This document shows positions 11,196 to 20,665 of a stretch of DNA of 64,000 nucleotides, one piece after another. A program made the translations under genes and the position numbers. Each line of letters starts with the position of its first letter. The first letter of the stretch is position 1. This DNA is from Glebionis coronaria (lineage: Eukaryota; Streptophyta; Magnoliopsida; Asterales; Asteraceae), in the NCBI GenBank assembly GCA_025667525.1, contig CM046877.1:260683706-260747705 (forward strand), written 5' to 3'. The notes under the pieces are model-generated. The model had not been told where the DNA came from. It saw only the letters and a list, made by a program, of their open reading frames with translations, and ran no database searches.

Positions 11196-12224
11196 ATGCC
11201 GAGAAAGGAAGAAGATCCGGGCCAATTTCTTTTACCTTGTGATTTTTCCAAGATTGAGGGATGTTTAGCCCTTGCCTATTTAAGTTCTAGCATCAATCTC
11301 ATGCATAATTCTCTTTGGAAATTGATGAGATTGCCTTGCCTCACCCCCACGAACATGACTATCGAGCTTGCAAATTGTACACCACTAAAACCAACTGGTA
11401 TAGCCGAGGATGTATACGTTAGGATTGGAAAGTTTATTTTTCTCGTAGATTTCGTCATTTCCGATTACGAGTGCGGTCCTAAATGTCCCATAATTTTAGG
11501 TCGACCCTTTTTATCGACGGATCGAGCCGTAATCGACGTTCACGGTGGAAAATTAACGATGTCGTATGGGGAAGATAAAATGGACTTTTTCACAAGTAGA
11601 TCCCAAATTTCAAATGATCACGATAAAACCGAAGCTTCAAATTCTAATGATTTCAAAATGTTAACTTTAGCGGAAAATATGAGGCTTGACGCATGTTTTG
11701 AAAGAATTAAAATGAACGGTTTTAAAGATAACGATTTTAACTACAAAGAATACGTTTACTTAATTCAAAAGGGTATTTGTAAATTTATGGATGAAAAATC
11801 ATTGTGGGATTTATTCGATGAACAAAGCGAACAACCAATTCCGAAGGGCGACGTTAGTGCCATCACGACAATGACAAAAATGGACTCGTCTTTACCACCT
11901 TCGAAGGACCACGTCTTTGAGGCATCGACTTATAATTCCATTGAAGTGCCTCCATTTACTAGCCCAAAATCCGTTGAGGCTAAAGGTTTTATCGATCTCG
12001 ATCCAATCGTCATAGAAAGGTCACCTAAGCGTGGTCACTTAACTTGTAAGACCATGGTTGTGAGTTCTCACATCGACACTTTCTTTGACGAGCAAGAAGA
12101 GAACGATTTTGCCGAACTCGATCACATACTTAATAATCTACAAGCGATATTTATTCTCCTAAAAATAATTCTACGTATGGTGAGTATGATGATTTCGTCT
12201 TCAAGCCCGAGATCGAGGAAATAA
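11196..12224 (+). pseudogene. A1 retropepsin-like protease and downstream region
   Basis: A 342-codon open stretch. The expected Athila protease motif ALADLGASINLMP is altered to ALAYLSSSINLM, so the catalytic Asp is Tyr and the enzyme should be inactive. The second half of the fold is well kept (VDFVISDYECGPKCPIILGR, PFLSTDRAVIDVHGGK). After the protease (from about residue 160) comes a region of unknown role with KEYVYLIQKGICKFMDEKSLWDLFDE. No reverse transcriptase follows, although in autonomous Athila elements RT comes next. Confidence 0.75.
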
Positions 12225-13180
12225 TCGAACGAGAGCTAGATCTTTTACCTCCACTTCCACCTACGAGTGAGGTCTATTTTTCCAACGTCGAGGCTAAACT
12301 TGATGAGTTGGAACATCTTCTTTTTAATGATGACAAACCAACTCACAATCCTATTCTCAAGGAGTTACCTAATCAACGCTCCTCAAATGAGAATGACGTT
12401 TACCACATTCGTGAGGATCTAACTTATCAACGATCCCCACAAAAGAATGATGGTTTCGTACTTGATCGTGATCTTTTCGAGAGAGTTTCTAAAATCATTA
12501 ATGAGGAATGACAAACCTTGGTTTGATAAGCCTATCTACGATGAAGAATTCGAAGAGATCGACGTTCATAAGGATGACGAATATGTATACCCCGAGGGGG
12601 CGGTGTTCTTTATGGATCATCGTTTTGAGAGTTTGTACAACCCACCCCTCCCACCAATGACTTAAATGTGAGAACTTTTAGCGTGACTAATTTCGTCTTA
12701 GAAATGCCAAATATTTTCGACATAATCAAATCGGGTTTTCATAAAGAGTTAAAAAACGACGAAAAAGGAAAAGATTTTGAATTTGATTTAAAAGATTTTT
12801 CTACAAGTTTAACTCCGTCATCACATCGTTTAATGAGTGCTACGAGCTCGTCTACTCCTTTTGACGATGCTTCGTATGGATCTAGTGTGGGGAAGCCCCT
12901 TATGTTTCCTCACATTTCTCCACCGAGGACGAGATCTTCGATCCCGGAATTGCTTTTAAAGGGAAATCTCGGTCTTCTAGTGATGTAATAAATGGAAAAT
13001 CTGTTTCGTTTTCTAGGTGTGAGTCTACCTCGAGTAGCTCATTGTATTGCCCCACCCATCGTCCCATCCTACCTCTTTGAGGTGTTTCTTTTAGCATCGG
13101 TTGAAGTAGCGTTGTTTCGTCTTTCATCCAAAAACGAAGACGCTATCTTCGACCCCGGTATACGTTTATCAGGTTTTTAA
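12225..13180 (+). pseudogene. conserved unknown coding region of A1, after protease
   Basis: Three fragments in different frames (12308-12511, about 12520-12665, 12668-12988, with a continuation to 13180) correspond to the A2 minus-strand stretches 30471-30314 and 30317-29790. The clearest shared motifs are DEYVYPEGAVFFMDHRFESL (12570-12640) and FDIIKSGFHKELK followed by KDFEFDLKDFSTSLTPSS (12715-12830), then PFDDASYGSSVGKP. The region is acidic and Ser-rich. I do not recognise a function. Conservation in a diverged second copy suggests it was coding when the family was active. Confidence 0.6.
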
Positions 13181-15068
13181 AGTACTCCATGTAATTTTGG
13201 GCATTGTTTATCATGTAAGCCCCACCAAAAATGACCAAACCATGATAATATCTAAATGATCACATTTATGGGGATTCGAGTTAAGCTCTTGACTCGGTTA
13301 TCAAAAACGAGGTGCCTCGTGGGGGAGTTCCCATGTTTATCCTTGTACATATTATCGCTTTCTTAGTTAACGTAACGAGGGGACTTGTGCTCTTCCAACC
13401 TTTGTTCCATGATTGTTTGTGATTGTGATTCATTAGGTTCATCGACATCATTGAAGCCTCTCGTTTTCGTTTTACGTATCACTCGAGCTTCGATCGTTGA
13501 CTTTGGAGATTCCGATATTCGATGATATCCTTTTACGTTCTAACGACTATCTTATTAGCATAATTCATAAACGGCTTTTAGGTTATTCGTTTTACCCTTT
13601 CCATGATCGAGATTAAGCATTCGACTTTTCGTCTCTAGTATGGGGGTGTTTCACCCTTATACTCGAAACACTGAGTACAATGTTTAGGTTTAGTATGGGG
13701 GGGTGGATAGATACTTCACCTTGCTCATGTCAACACGCAATCCAATTTTCATCATTTTGTTCTGGTTTTGTTGAAAAATAAGGCTAAAAATGGCCAAATT
13801 TTAAAAATTTCGTATTTTTCTCGAGTGTTTAAGACACGAATGTAGGTTTTCTGATGGTGAGAATAAGAGTAATTTTTTACTCGACCGTGCGTGTTGAGCA
13901 CTAGCTTCGATTCCTTAACTTTTTAGGCTAAGTCTCTTAAATGAGGACGAGAAATGATAGAGTTAATTATAAGTTGCGTAATCATTCACGATCTCATGTG
14001 TAGTAATTATTAGCTTATTCTCACCACGCTTTTGTTTAAATAAATGCAATAAGTAAGGTCGTACAATTTAAAAGAATTACTTAGCTTCTAGCCCAAGATC
14101 GTTTAAAAGTTGCTCGTGTTCGAATAGAGTTCATAGCCAAGGCATAACTTATTGAAGTGAGACGCGAAGATTGGCGAAGTCTAAAAAGGCCCTAACAAGG
14201 CATGAGGACTCTATTTTGTTGCTAAGGATCCAAGATGATGTGAAGTATCATTATTCCAAAATTAATATGAAGGATCAAGACACACGACGAGAAGCAATAT
14301 ACTCTCCTTAAGATCATGGAGAAGTCTGTCAAAAAATACCCTAACAAGGTATGAGGATAAATATATCCAAGTCCGAAAAGGAGGCGGATCGGTGTATATC
14401 AAGATCCCAAATAATGATTGAAGAAAAATGATGAAGTCGTGGTCCAAGTTTAAAGAAATTCCATATATGAAGAGAAGACCATTATTTCAAGAACGTCTTC
14501 CAAGATTTGAAGTTCGAAACACATGCCAAATATCGGTCCGAGAAAGGTCTCAAATCGTGAAACGAGTTATGCCAAGATATGAACTTAAGGTGATTACGAG
14601 AAGCCGTTTTAAAATATTTTGTCATTTAGCTAAATATTAATTAAATCGTGCTATTTTATTTTCGGCCTTAATAAAATTATCGAAATAAGCAACGATGTAT
14701 CCTCGTGATCATTAAGACAAAATAAAATATAAGAGATACCAATTAGTAAGAAGGGAGTCTAGGTACATAACTAACACTCATGAGTAATGATTGTGTTGCT
14801 AAATTATAATAACAATGATCTTGTTACACGCTTAGCATGGAATCGAGTGAAAATCGAGGATGATGAACTTATCTCTATGAGGCATTCACGTGTTCTTATT
14901 CTTTGACCCTAAAAGTCACGTAATCATGATGAAAACAATACATTATGTCTAAAATGCGTGTAGTAGTTTATTTAAGTTTACTTCTTCAATAAATGTCACA
15001 TAAAAATGAATTTTGGAAGTGCTACGATACTTAATTCTAGTATTTCATAAGGACATGACAATGGTTTA
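13181..15068 (+). other. 3' non-coding region of A1 with two internal polypurine-like motifs
   Basis: No supported gene in 1.9 kb. Two copies of a TAGTATGGGGG motif (13636-13646 and 13689-13703) resemble the true PPT context at 15067-15079. Matching motifs occur at the same relative place in A2. Imperfect repeated blocks around 14150-14400 mention CCTAACAAGG(C/T)ATGAGGA twice. Confidence 0.6.
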
Positions 15069-15079
15069 GTATGGGGGAG
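15067..15079 (+). promoter_or_regulatory. polypurine tract of A1
   Basis: TTTAGTATGGGGGAG directly precedes the 3' LTR start TGATGAGACT. Confidence 0.8.
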
Positions 15080-16183
15080 TGATGAGACTGCAATTATACA
15101 TAGTCTTATCATCCAAATCGGGCTTAAAACGCTTAAAATATCATCAAAATACCCCAAAATATGCTTGTGTTTGTTCATTGTGTATTTTAGGTACGAATAT
15201 CGTGAAATCAACAAAAGATCACAAGATTCAAGCAAAAACGAACACAGGAAATGAATCCGCACAATGAACCGACCCGAACAATGAATTTCCAAAAATACCC
15301 TTGAAGTTTTGAAGATTGTCAACTTTGGTCCCTCATCTTTGAAGATTTGGCAAGAAAGGCCCTTGGAGAATTCATTTATACAAGATTTATCTTTGAAGAA
15401 TAAAGACTTGTCAAAAGAACCCCTTGAAGAATGCATAAAATGCATATGTGTTCCTTTAAACAAGATTGCAAAAGTTTTGGTGCCAAAAGCCTAAAAAAGA
15501 AAAATTCATTGTAAAGGGGATTTGAGATTTTGCTGATTATATTTGAAGTGACGAAAGCTTGGGAGTTGGGGGGCTCATTTTGCCCAGACTACACAACTTC
15601 ATCCCTCCACTCAGAACTTGCCACGTAGCCCACTCACCCCAGTCACCCAATCATATTAACCCAAACCCCCATGTCATAATCCCACTTAATTTTGTTTACT
15701 AGATTTTTTATTAATCTAGTTTAAAAACGATTTTGGTGGTAAACAAATATTTAAACCCATTTAACCCTTAATCCTAAATCAAACAACCTCTCCCTAACCC
15801 AGCTTATACATAAACCCTAATACCCAGACCAATCTAATCAAAGGGTTTTTAACCCATCTTTTCTAGATTGGTAATTAAACCAAGCCTAATACTATACCTA
15901 CCTTCACTTTCTCTCTAGCTCACGTCCAAGTAGGTCCCCCATTGTCCCCTGTCACTTCAAAATGGCAATATTAGCATCTTTTCAGAAAATCAACGACCAA
16001 GAGATAAAACTTGGTCCCAAAGGACAAATAGACGTCTATGATCAACTTCAACAGCCTGGTATCTTCACACACTTCACATGATCAAATGTTGACCAAGACC
16101 AAAGGGGTAATTCTGGAACTTTAGATGTTAGGTTTTACCTTAATTGTATTTTTTATTTAGTTTCTAGTATCTTCATTAGGTTG

Positions 16184-16190
16184 TATAAAT
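16184..16190 (+). promoter_or_regulatory. TATA box in A1 3' LTR
   Basis: TATAAAT within TTGTATAAATACACCC. A2 has a TATATAAG box in the comparable place, both followed about 30-45 bases later by a conserved TTTGTTCCAG block. Confidence 0.6.
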
Positions 16191-17732
16191 ACACCCGTAT
16201 GTGGCTAGTATTTTCTTTTGTTCCAGATTTTTTTTTAAAATTGTAAAATTTTTCATTGAATATCTAGAGTAATGAAAAACCTTGCTTTTGTTAAAATCTC
16301 TGAGTTGCATAGTAGCTTAATTCGTTTTTATATTTTTGTTGTGTTTCAGTTTTAAGAAAGAAGAGTTCCTTTTACCAAAAATCTTTTCAACAAGTTTTGT
16401 TTAAGACATTTTGGGACCCAGGCTTCATAATTTGCTTGTTTATGCTTGGATTGACACACAAGCATAAACAAGTTTATTAAGCTTTTTTAATTTCAGTTGT
16501 ATCCAAAAGTATTTCAAAATATTTTCATAATATCTTGTTTTCTTTTTTATGGTTACTGTAGCAAACGCCAAGCCACAAGCTTTTGACAAAAGCTTGTGAC
16601 TCAACTTTTGATTTACTATTTTGCCTGTTTTTGTTTTATTCATATGTGCAGGAACACAAGTTCTTTGAAGATATTTGTGGTAGGACTGTTGTAGTCCCCA
16701 TTTTTCTTTCTCTACATTAAACAAAAGCTTCTCCAAGCTCATAAGCTCCTCCTTTTAGCTTATTTGGTGATGGCATCAGTAGGCCATAGCCTGGCCATGA
16801 TGTAGGTCAGGCAGGTATAGCTTGAACACACTAACTTTCTATAATTTGATGTTTATGTGATTTGTGTGGATTGGTTGTTTTGATGTTAGTTTAAGTTTAA
16901 TTTATGCTCATTTATGTTTTGATGCATGTTAGTTTGAGGTTTAATCTAATTTAAGGGATTTGTTAGGAGTTTTGTTTGCAAATCTTGTTATTTAGTCAGA
17001 TAAGGGGTGTTTGGTTTTGGGGTTTATGAGACCTTGGGTGACACACATATAGCTTAAACCTGTCCAAACACACTCACATGGTTAGTAGTAGGTGCATTTG
17101 TTAGTTTACTTCAAGAGTGGTGGCATTAAACATATTTTTGTAAGTTAAAAATTGGTTAAAATCAGTCACCTTTGATTAATAGGCTATAATAGGTTTGATT
17201 ACAAGTTTTAGTCCACCAAATCTTTGTAGCTGTTAGAGTTAAGGTAAAACTAGGAGTGTGTGCTTGTTAATGGCAGTTTGGTAGAGTTTTGTGGTAATTA
17301 TGATTGCTTGAAACTCACTTGAAAGCCAAGTTTATCAACAAACTATACACAAACCCATAAGACCTCATCAGTAACTTAGAATTGCTAGTCTTTATGATTT
17401 TGATTGTTTGAGCTTGCTGTTTCCTTGTTTAATCTGACTCCCTACACTCCACTGAGTCTACGGGTGCCATATTGTACCAAAAACAACCACTAATCACCAA
17501 CAAACGAGCCAAATCAGGCCTGCATAGCACTCGGTAACTTTCCTAGTTTCACCAGAGACTGTTTTTCTTTAAGTTTTATACTGTTTCATTTTTTAAAAAC
17601 TGGGCACGTTTTAGCTTTAATTTGTTTTTAATCTTGTTAGCTTTTAGTTTATATTTGTGTTTTCGAGTAGATTAGGTCACCAAGAAGAAGTTAGTTTAAA
17701 AGAAAATTTAAAAAAAAAGTTTGAACAAAAAG

Positions 17733-17806
17733 GGGCTTAGCCAGGACTCGAACCTGCACCACCCACCTCACAACACACACACCTTACCAGTACGCCCTAG
17801 GGTCTT
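17733..17806 (-). other. tRNA-like segment (A1 3' LTR)
   Basis: Same antisense A/B-box arrangement as at 7764-7836, with B box GGTTCGAGTCC at 17744-17754. The 3' end has drifted (GGCTAAGCC instead of GGCCACGCC). Confidence 0.5.
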
Positions 17807-18544
17807 TACTGGTAAGGTTGTGCAACCTTTATTATATAAGGGGTTATTGGTTTAGCTTATAAATAAGTTTTCGTGTGTTTATAAGCCAGTAATAGCTTAT
17901 TGGTTAAGCACTTTGGGGTTTTTCCATTTTTCCTATGTGTTTGTTATAGTTTAGGACTTTTCGAAGTTAAAAGTTTATTTTCACTTCTTTTATTAATTTT
18001 TTATTATTATTTTAACTTACATTTTTTATAAATTAGTTTAAAAATAGATTAAATTAGTTTAAAATTTTAGAAAAATTATTTTTAAGTTTTAATTAGTATA
18101 ATTTAGGTTTACAATTAAAAAAATTTCATTATCACTTATTTTTAATTTTATTTAATTTTGGGTTTTACTAAACTTTAAAAATTAATATAAAATTATTAAA
18201 AGTTTTTGGATATTTTTGTTTGAATTTTTTTTATTTACATTTTTCTTAGTTTAAGTTTAAATTTTGGTTATTTCTAGAGCACTTTTATTTTTCGTCGCGT
18301 TTTACGATTTTGCGTGTTCTACGTCGTAGGGTAATTTTTAGGGTACATCGTCTTTAATTTTCTCTCTTAATAACTCAAAAACGACACTAATCCAAACTTG
18401 ATTTTATTTTGGCACCTAATACACACACCTCCTCCGAGAACGAACTTGGAATTTATTCGATTTGTCGTTTTTCCTAAATCGACGAATTTAATACTTACCA
18501 CATTTATACGTTGTTTTCCTAAACACGTATTACTACCACAATCA

Positions 18545-18930
18545 TAGAAAAACCATCAAACGTTCCCATAGTTCTTTGCGACCTTGTGTTTACTTACCAT
18601 TCGATAAATGTCGGGTGGAAGATCTTGAAGAATAGTTTGAAGAGCCTTTTCATCCGCATCGGCATTGAGTTGGTTGGAAGGCGATAACTCAAAAAATACC
18701 CTTGGCCGACTCACATTGTCTACAGTGATAGTGCCATAATCAAGTGGTCCTTCCTCAATTGATTTGACCATAAGCCTCCCATTCGGTCGACCCATAATAT
18801 ATGACATCATGCAACCCTGCCATGCTTCAAATAGGTCTTTGATAAGCAACGGTGGACGGGTATCGGTACCCGATATGATCGAAAGGTCCGTAAGCGATGT
18901 CATTGTAGGCATGAATGAATGAGGATTCAT
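18545..18930 (-). pseudogene. C2 gag, N-terminal portion
   Basis: Open from ATG 18930 on the minus strand. It contains RPPLLIKDLFEAWQGCM (about residues 25-41), then MGRPNGRLMVKSIEEGPLDY and DADEKALQTILQDLPPDIYR, the order seen in plant copia gag N-termini. A single-base deletion near 18575 shifts the frame just before the A1 junction. The remaining gag continues at 5165 after A1, which is the main proof that A1 inserted into this gene. The start is supported by good spacing after a leader and PBS. Confidence 0.82.
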
Positions 18931-19724
18931 TTTTGATCACTTGAAGAAAAGTATTATCTTTTGATCGACCAATGAAATAAAGTTATCAAATTTGTTGTGT
19001 GTTGATGTAGAATTCTTCTAAGATTAGAAGTCCAAATCTTGACTAAACTCCAAAATAAAATTCGAAATATGTAAGCCTCACTAAATCCGGAATAGGTGAC
19101 CTCAATAAAATTCGGAATAATGAATTGTTGATTAAAAAAAATTGGAATAAGTTGTTGATGAGACAAATTCGGAATATAGAACTTGGATAAACACTAGATC
19201 AAAATTCGGATAAACACTAGATCAAAATTCGAAATAATGTAATGCTGAAGTAGAATTCGGAATAAACGTCTAAGTAAAATTCGGAATACTTATATGATGT
19301 AGAATTCGGAATAAATACTTGTATCAACAAATTTGGAATAAGGTATTGCTGAAGTAGAATTCGGAATAATAGACTTTTATAGAATTCAGAATAATGAGAG
19401 GAACAAAATTCGGAATAAAAGATCTTAGTAGAATTCGGAATAAACCTCAACAGTTTCCAAAATTTAACCTCACCAGATTCCGAAATTTATACCCAAGAAC
19501 TTCCAAGAACTATTTCGTGTTTTTACCAATAATCAAGCCAAAACTTCCAAGTTTTACGTGAAAATCACCAATATGAATATCACAAATCCCTACCACAACT
19601 ATGTAGGCAATTTGTAAGAAAGATTAAAGGTGAAAAACACGAAAAAATTTAAAACCACGGATAAATCTTGATTAAAAGAGCACAAAACCAAAACTAACAC
19701 AACAAAAACCTTATTTCACCCCAT
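18931..19724 (-). other. long leader of C2 with repeated GAATTCGGAATAA-like motifs
   Basis: Between the PBS (19725-19738) and gag. From about 19055 to 19445 it holds roughly 15 imperfect copies of (A/G)AATTCGGAATAA (reverse TTATTCCGAATT), separated by 10-20 variable bases. Two inverted relatives (ATTCCGAAATTTA) occur at 19460-19490. Open frames here are artefacts of the repeat. No gene is supported. Confidence 0.7.
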
Positions 19725-19738
19725 GGCTCTTGATACCA
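19725..19738 (-). promoter_or_regulatory. primer binding site of C2 (initiator tRNA-Met type)
   Basis: TGGTATCAAGAGCC on the minus strand, two bases after the LTR. It is one inserted base away from the common plant copia PBS TGGTATCAGAGC. Confidence 0.85.
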
Positions 19739-19740
19739 AT

Positions 19741-20050
19741 TATAGAATAGAGATAATCTATGATCTAACAACTGTGATTTTTGTTTCTAGAGAGAGAAAC
19801 TAGAGAGAGAAAGTGAGAGAAACTATGTGTTATTAATATGAACATGTGAAATAACCAACACCCTCTCCTTCAAAGGAGAGGTTTTATATACCCAAGCTAA
19901 AGTGAGATTGGGCCTACAACCCATGGACAAGCCCATGGGTTGGAAAGTTACTAAGTTTTACACATTAAACTAACTACGAGCTAATCACGTTTAATAATAT
20001 TGTTGGAGTGACTGATACTTCTAATATATGTTAAAAATATATTTCCAACA
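19741..20050 (-). repeat. 5' LTR of C2 (about 310 bp)
   Basis: On the minus strand it starts TGTTGGAAAT at 20050 and ends near TTCTATA at 19741 (a CA end decayed to TA is likely). It contains a TATA box (TATATAAAA, reverse of 19882-19890) and a CT-rich stretch of TCTCTCTAG repeats in R/U5. The PBS follows directly. Confidence 0.8.
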
Positions 20051-20665
20051 TTATATGATCCAAGTCTTACACTCTCTATGAAGATCTGGGGTTTGGAGTT
20101 ATTGCTCGGAATTCAGCATGATGTTAAGGTGATCTATGTGAATAAAGCTTCAAATGTCAAAGCAAAGTCAAAGACTACAAGGAGGGAGTTGTACTATCTA
20201 TTGCTTAGAGGTCATCAAACCGGTTGGACTTATAAGAAGTTGAGATTTTTATCATTTGACCAGCTAGAGTACTTTGCATACCCTATTTGGTTATAGGTTA
20301 GTGAGCACAACACACACCTTCACCTATCTGCTGAAAGAAGAGAGGAGAGAAAGGAAGAATTAAGAATCAAGCAAGCATAAATTGTTCCTAGGCCTGTGAA
20401 GAAAGGAGGAAAGTTTTTGTTCCCTGAGTTTAGTCCATTGGATCCAAAGTTCAATGAAGTTCCTTTGAAGAAAAAGTTGGAACTTTCTCCTATAGAGGTT
20501 GGTGATATTGTCGTAGTGATGCCCCATGATTTCAGAAATCCTATTGTCAAGTATGAAGAAGATTCCACAACAGGTTTGTGGGTGATCACAAGGTATGGGG
20601 ACAAAGTTCATATGTTTACATCTCTTATGTTCCTGTTTGGCAGTATTGATAGGGAAGATTTGCAG
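20051..20665 (+). pseudogene. C3: fragment of a copia 3' accessory ORF
   Basis: The same protein family as C1's 3' ORF, matching about positions 1370-1990 of the window. One frame is open from before 20078 to 20665 except for TAG at 20294-20296 and TAA at 20378-20380. It contains KIWGLELLLGIQ, RRELYYLLLRGHQTGWTY, FLSFDQLEYFAYPIW and LSPIEVGDIVVVMPHDFRNP. It is cut at 20050 by the C2 LTR and at 20665 by the G1 LTR, so it is the oldest visible layer. The remaining parts should lie outside the window on both sides. Confidence 0.75.

Larger units (their letters stand above)
5166..18544 (+). mobile_element. A1: Athila-like Ty3/gypsy element without reverse transcriptase or integrase
   Basis: A 13.38-kb element with 3.4-kb LTRs (5166-8577 and 15080-18544), a tRNA-Asp-type primer binding site three bases after the 5' LTR, a degenerate gag-protease region, a conserved unknown coding region and a polypurine tract. 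The internal 6.5 kb has no sign of the RT FIDD/YVDD, RNase H or integrase motifs. A2 (24236-43971) shows the same plan and a similar size (13.2 kb without its own insert). That suggests a non-autonomous family mobilised in trans, as described for TR-GAG-type elements. Confidence 0.85.
15080..18544 (+). repeat. 3' LTR of A1 (3465 bp)
   Basis: Collinear with 5166-8577. It keeps a TATA box (TATAAAT, 16184-16190) that the 5' LTR has lost, and holds 27 extra bases near 17325-17360 compared with the 5' LTR. It contains two strong hairpins: a 13-bp stem at 16435-16447/16460-16472 and an 11-bp stem with three-base loop at 16574-16598. It ends ACCACAATCA, followed by the target-site copy TAGAA. Confidence 0.88.
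2904..20050 (-). mobile_element. C2: Ty1/copia element, split by U and A1 and truncated by C1
   Basis: Read on the minus strand: 5' LTR (20050 to 19741), primer binding site, long leader, and gag in three pieces (18930-18545, 5165-4763, 3769-2904). The gag pieces join in order when A1 (5166-18544) and U (3770-4762) are removed. The element is cut at 2904 by the C1 LTR, so its pol and 3' LTR, if present, lie left of the window beyond C1. It sits in a copia ORF fragment (C3) that resumes at 20051. Confidence 0.8.

Noticed and set aside
19217..19450. 77-codon minus-strand frame rich in FRIL/YSEFY
   Set aside because: It results from the AATTCGGAATAA repeat array in the C2 leader.
18931..19724. 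CRISPR-like array in the C2 leader
   Set aside because: Units are imperfect and spacers too short and irregular; this is a plant retrotransposon leader.
20051..20665. C3 as the missing 5' continuation of C1
   Set aside because: Both cover the same part of the protein (about 1370-1990 in C1) with clear divergence, so they are separate copies.
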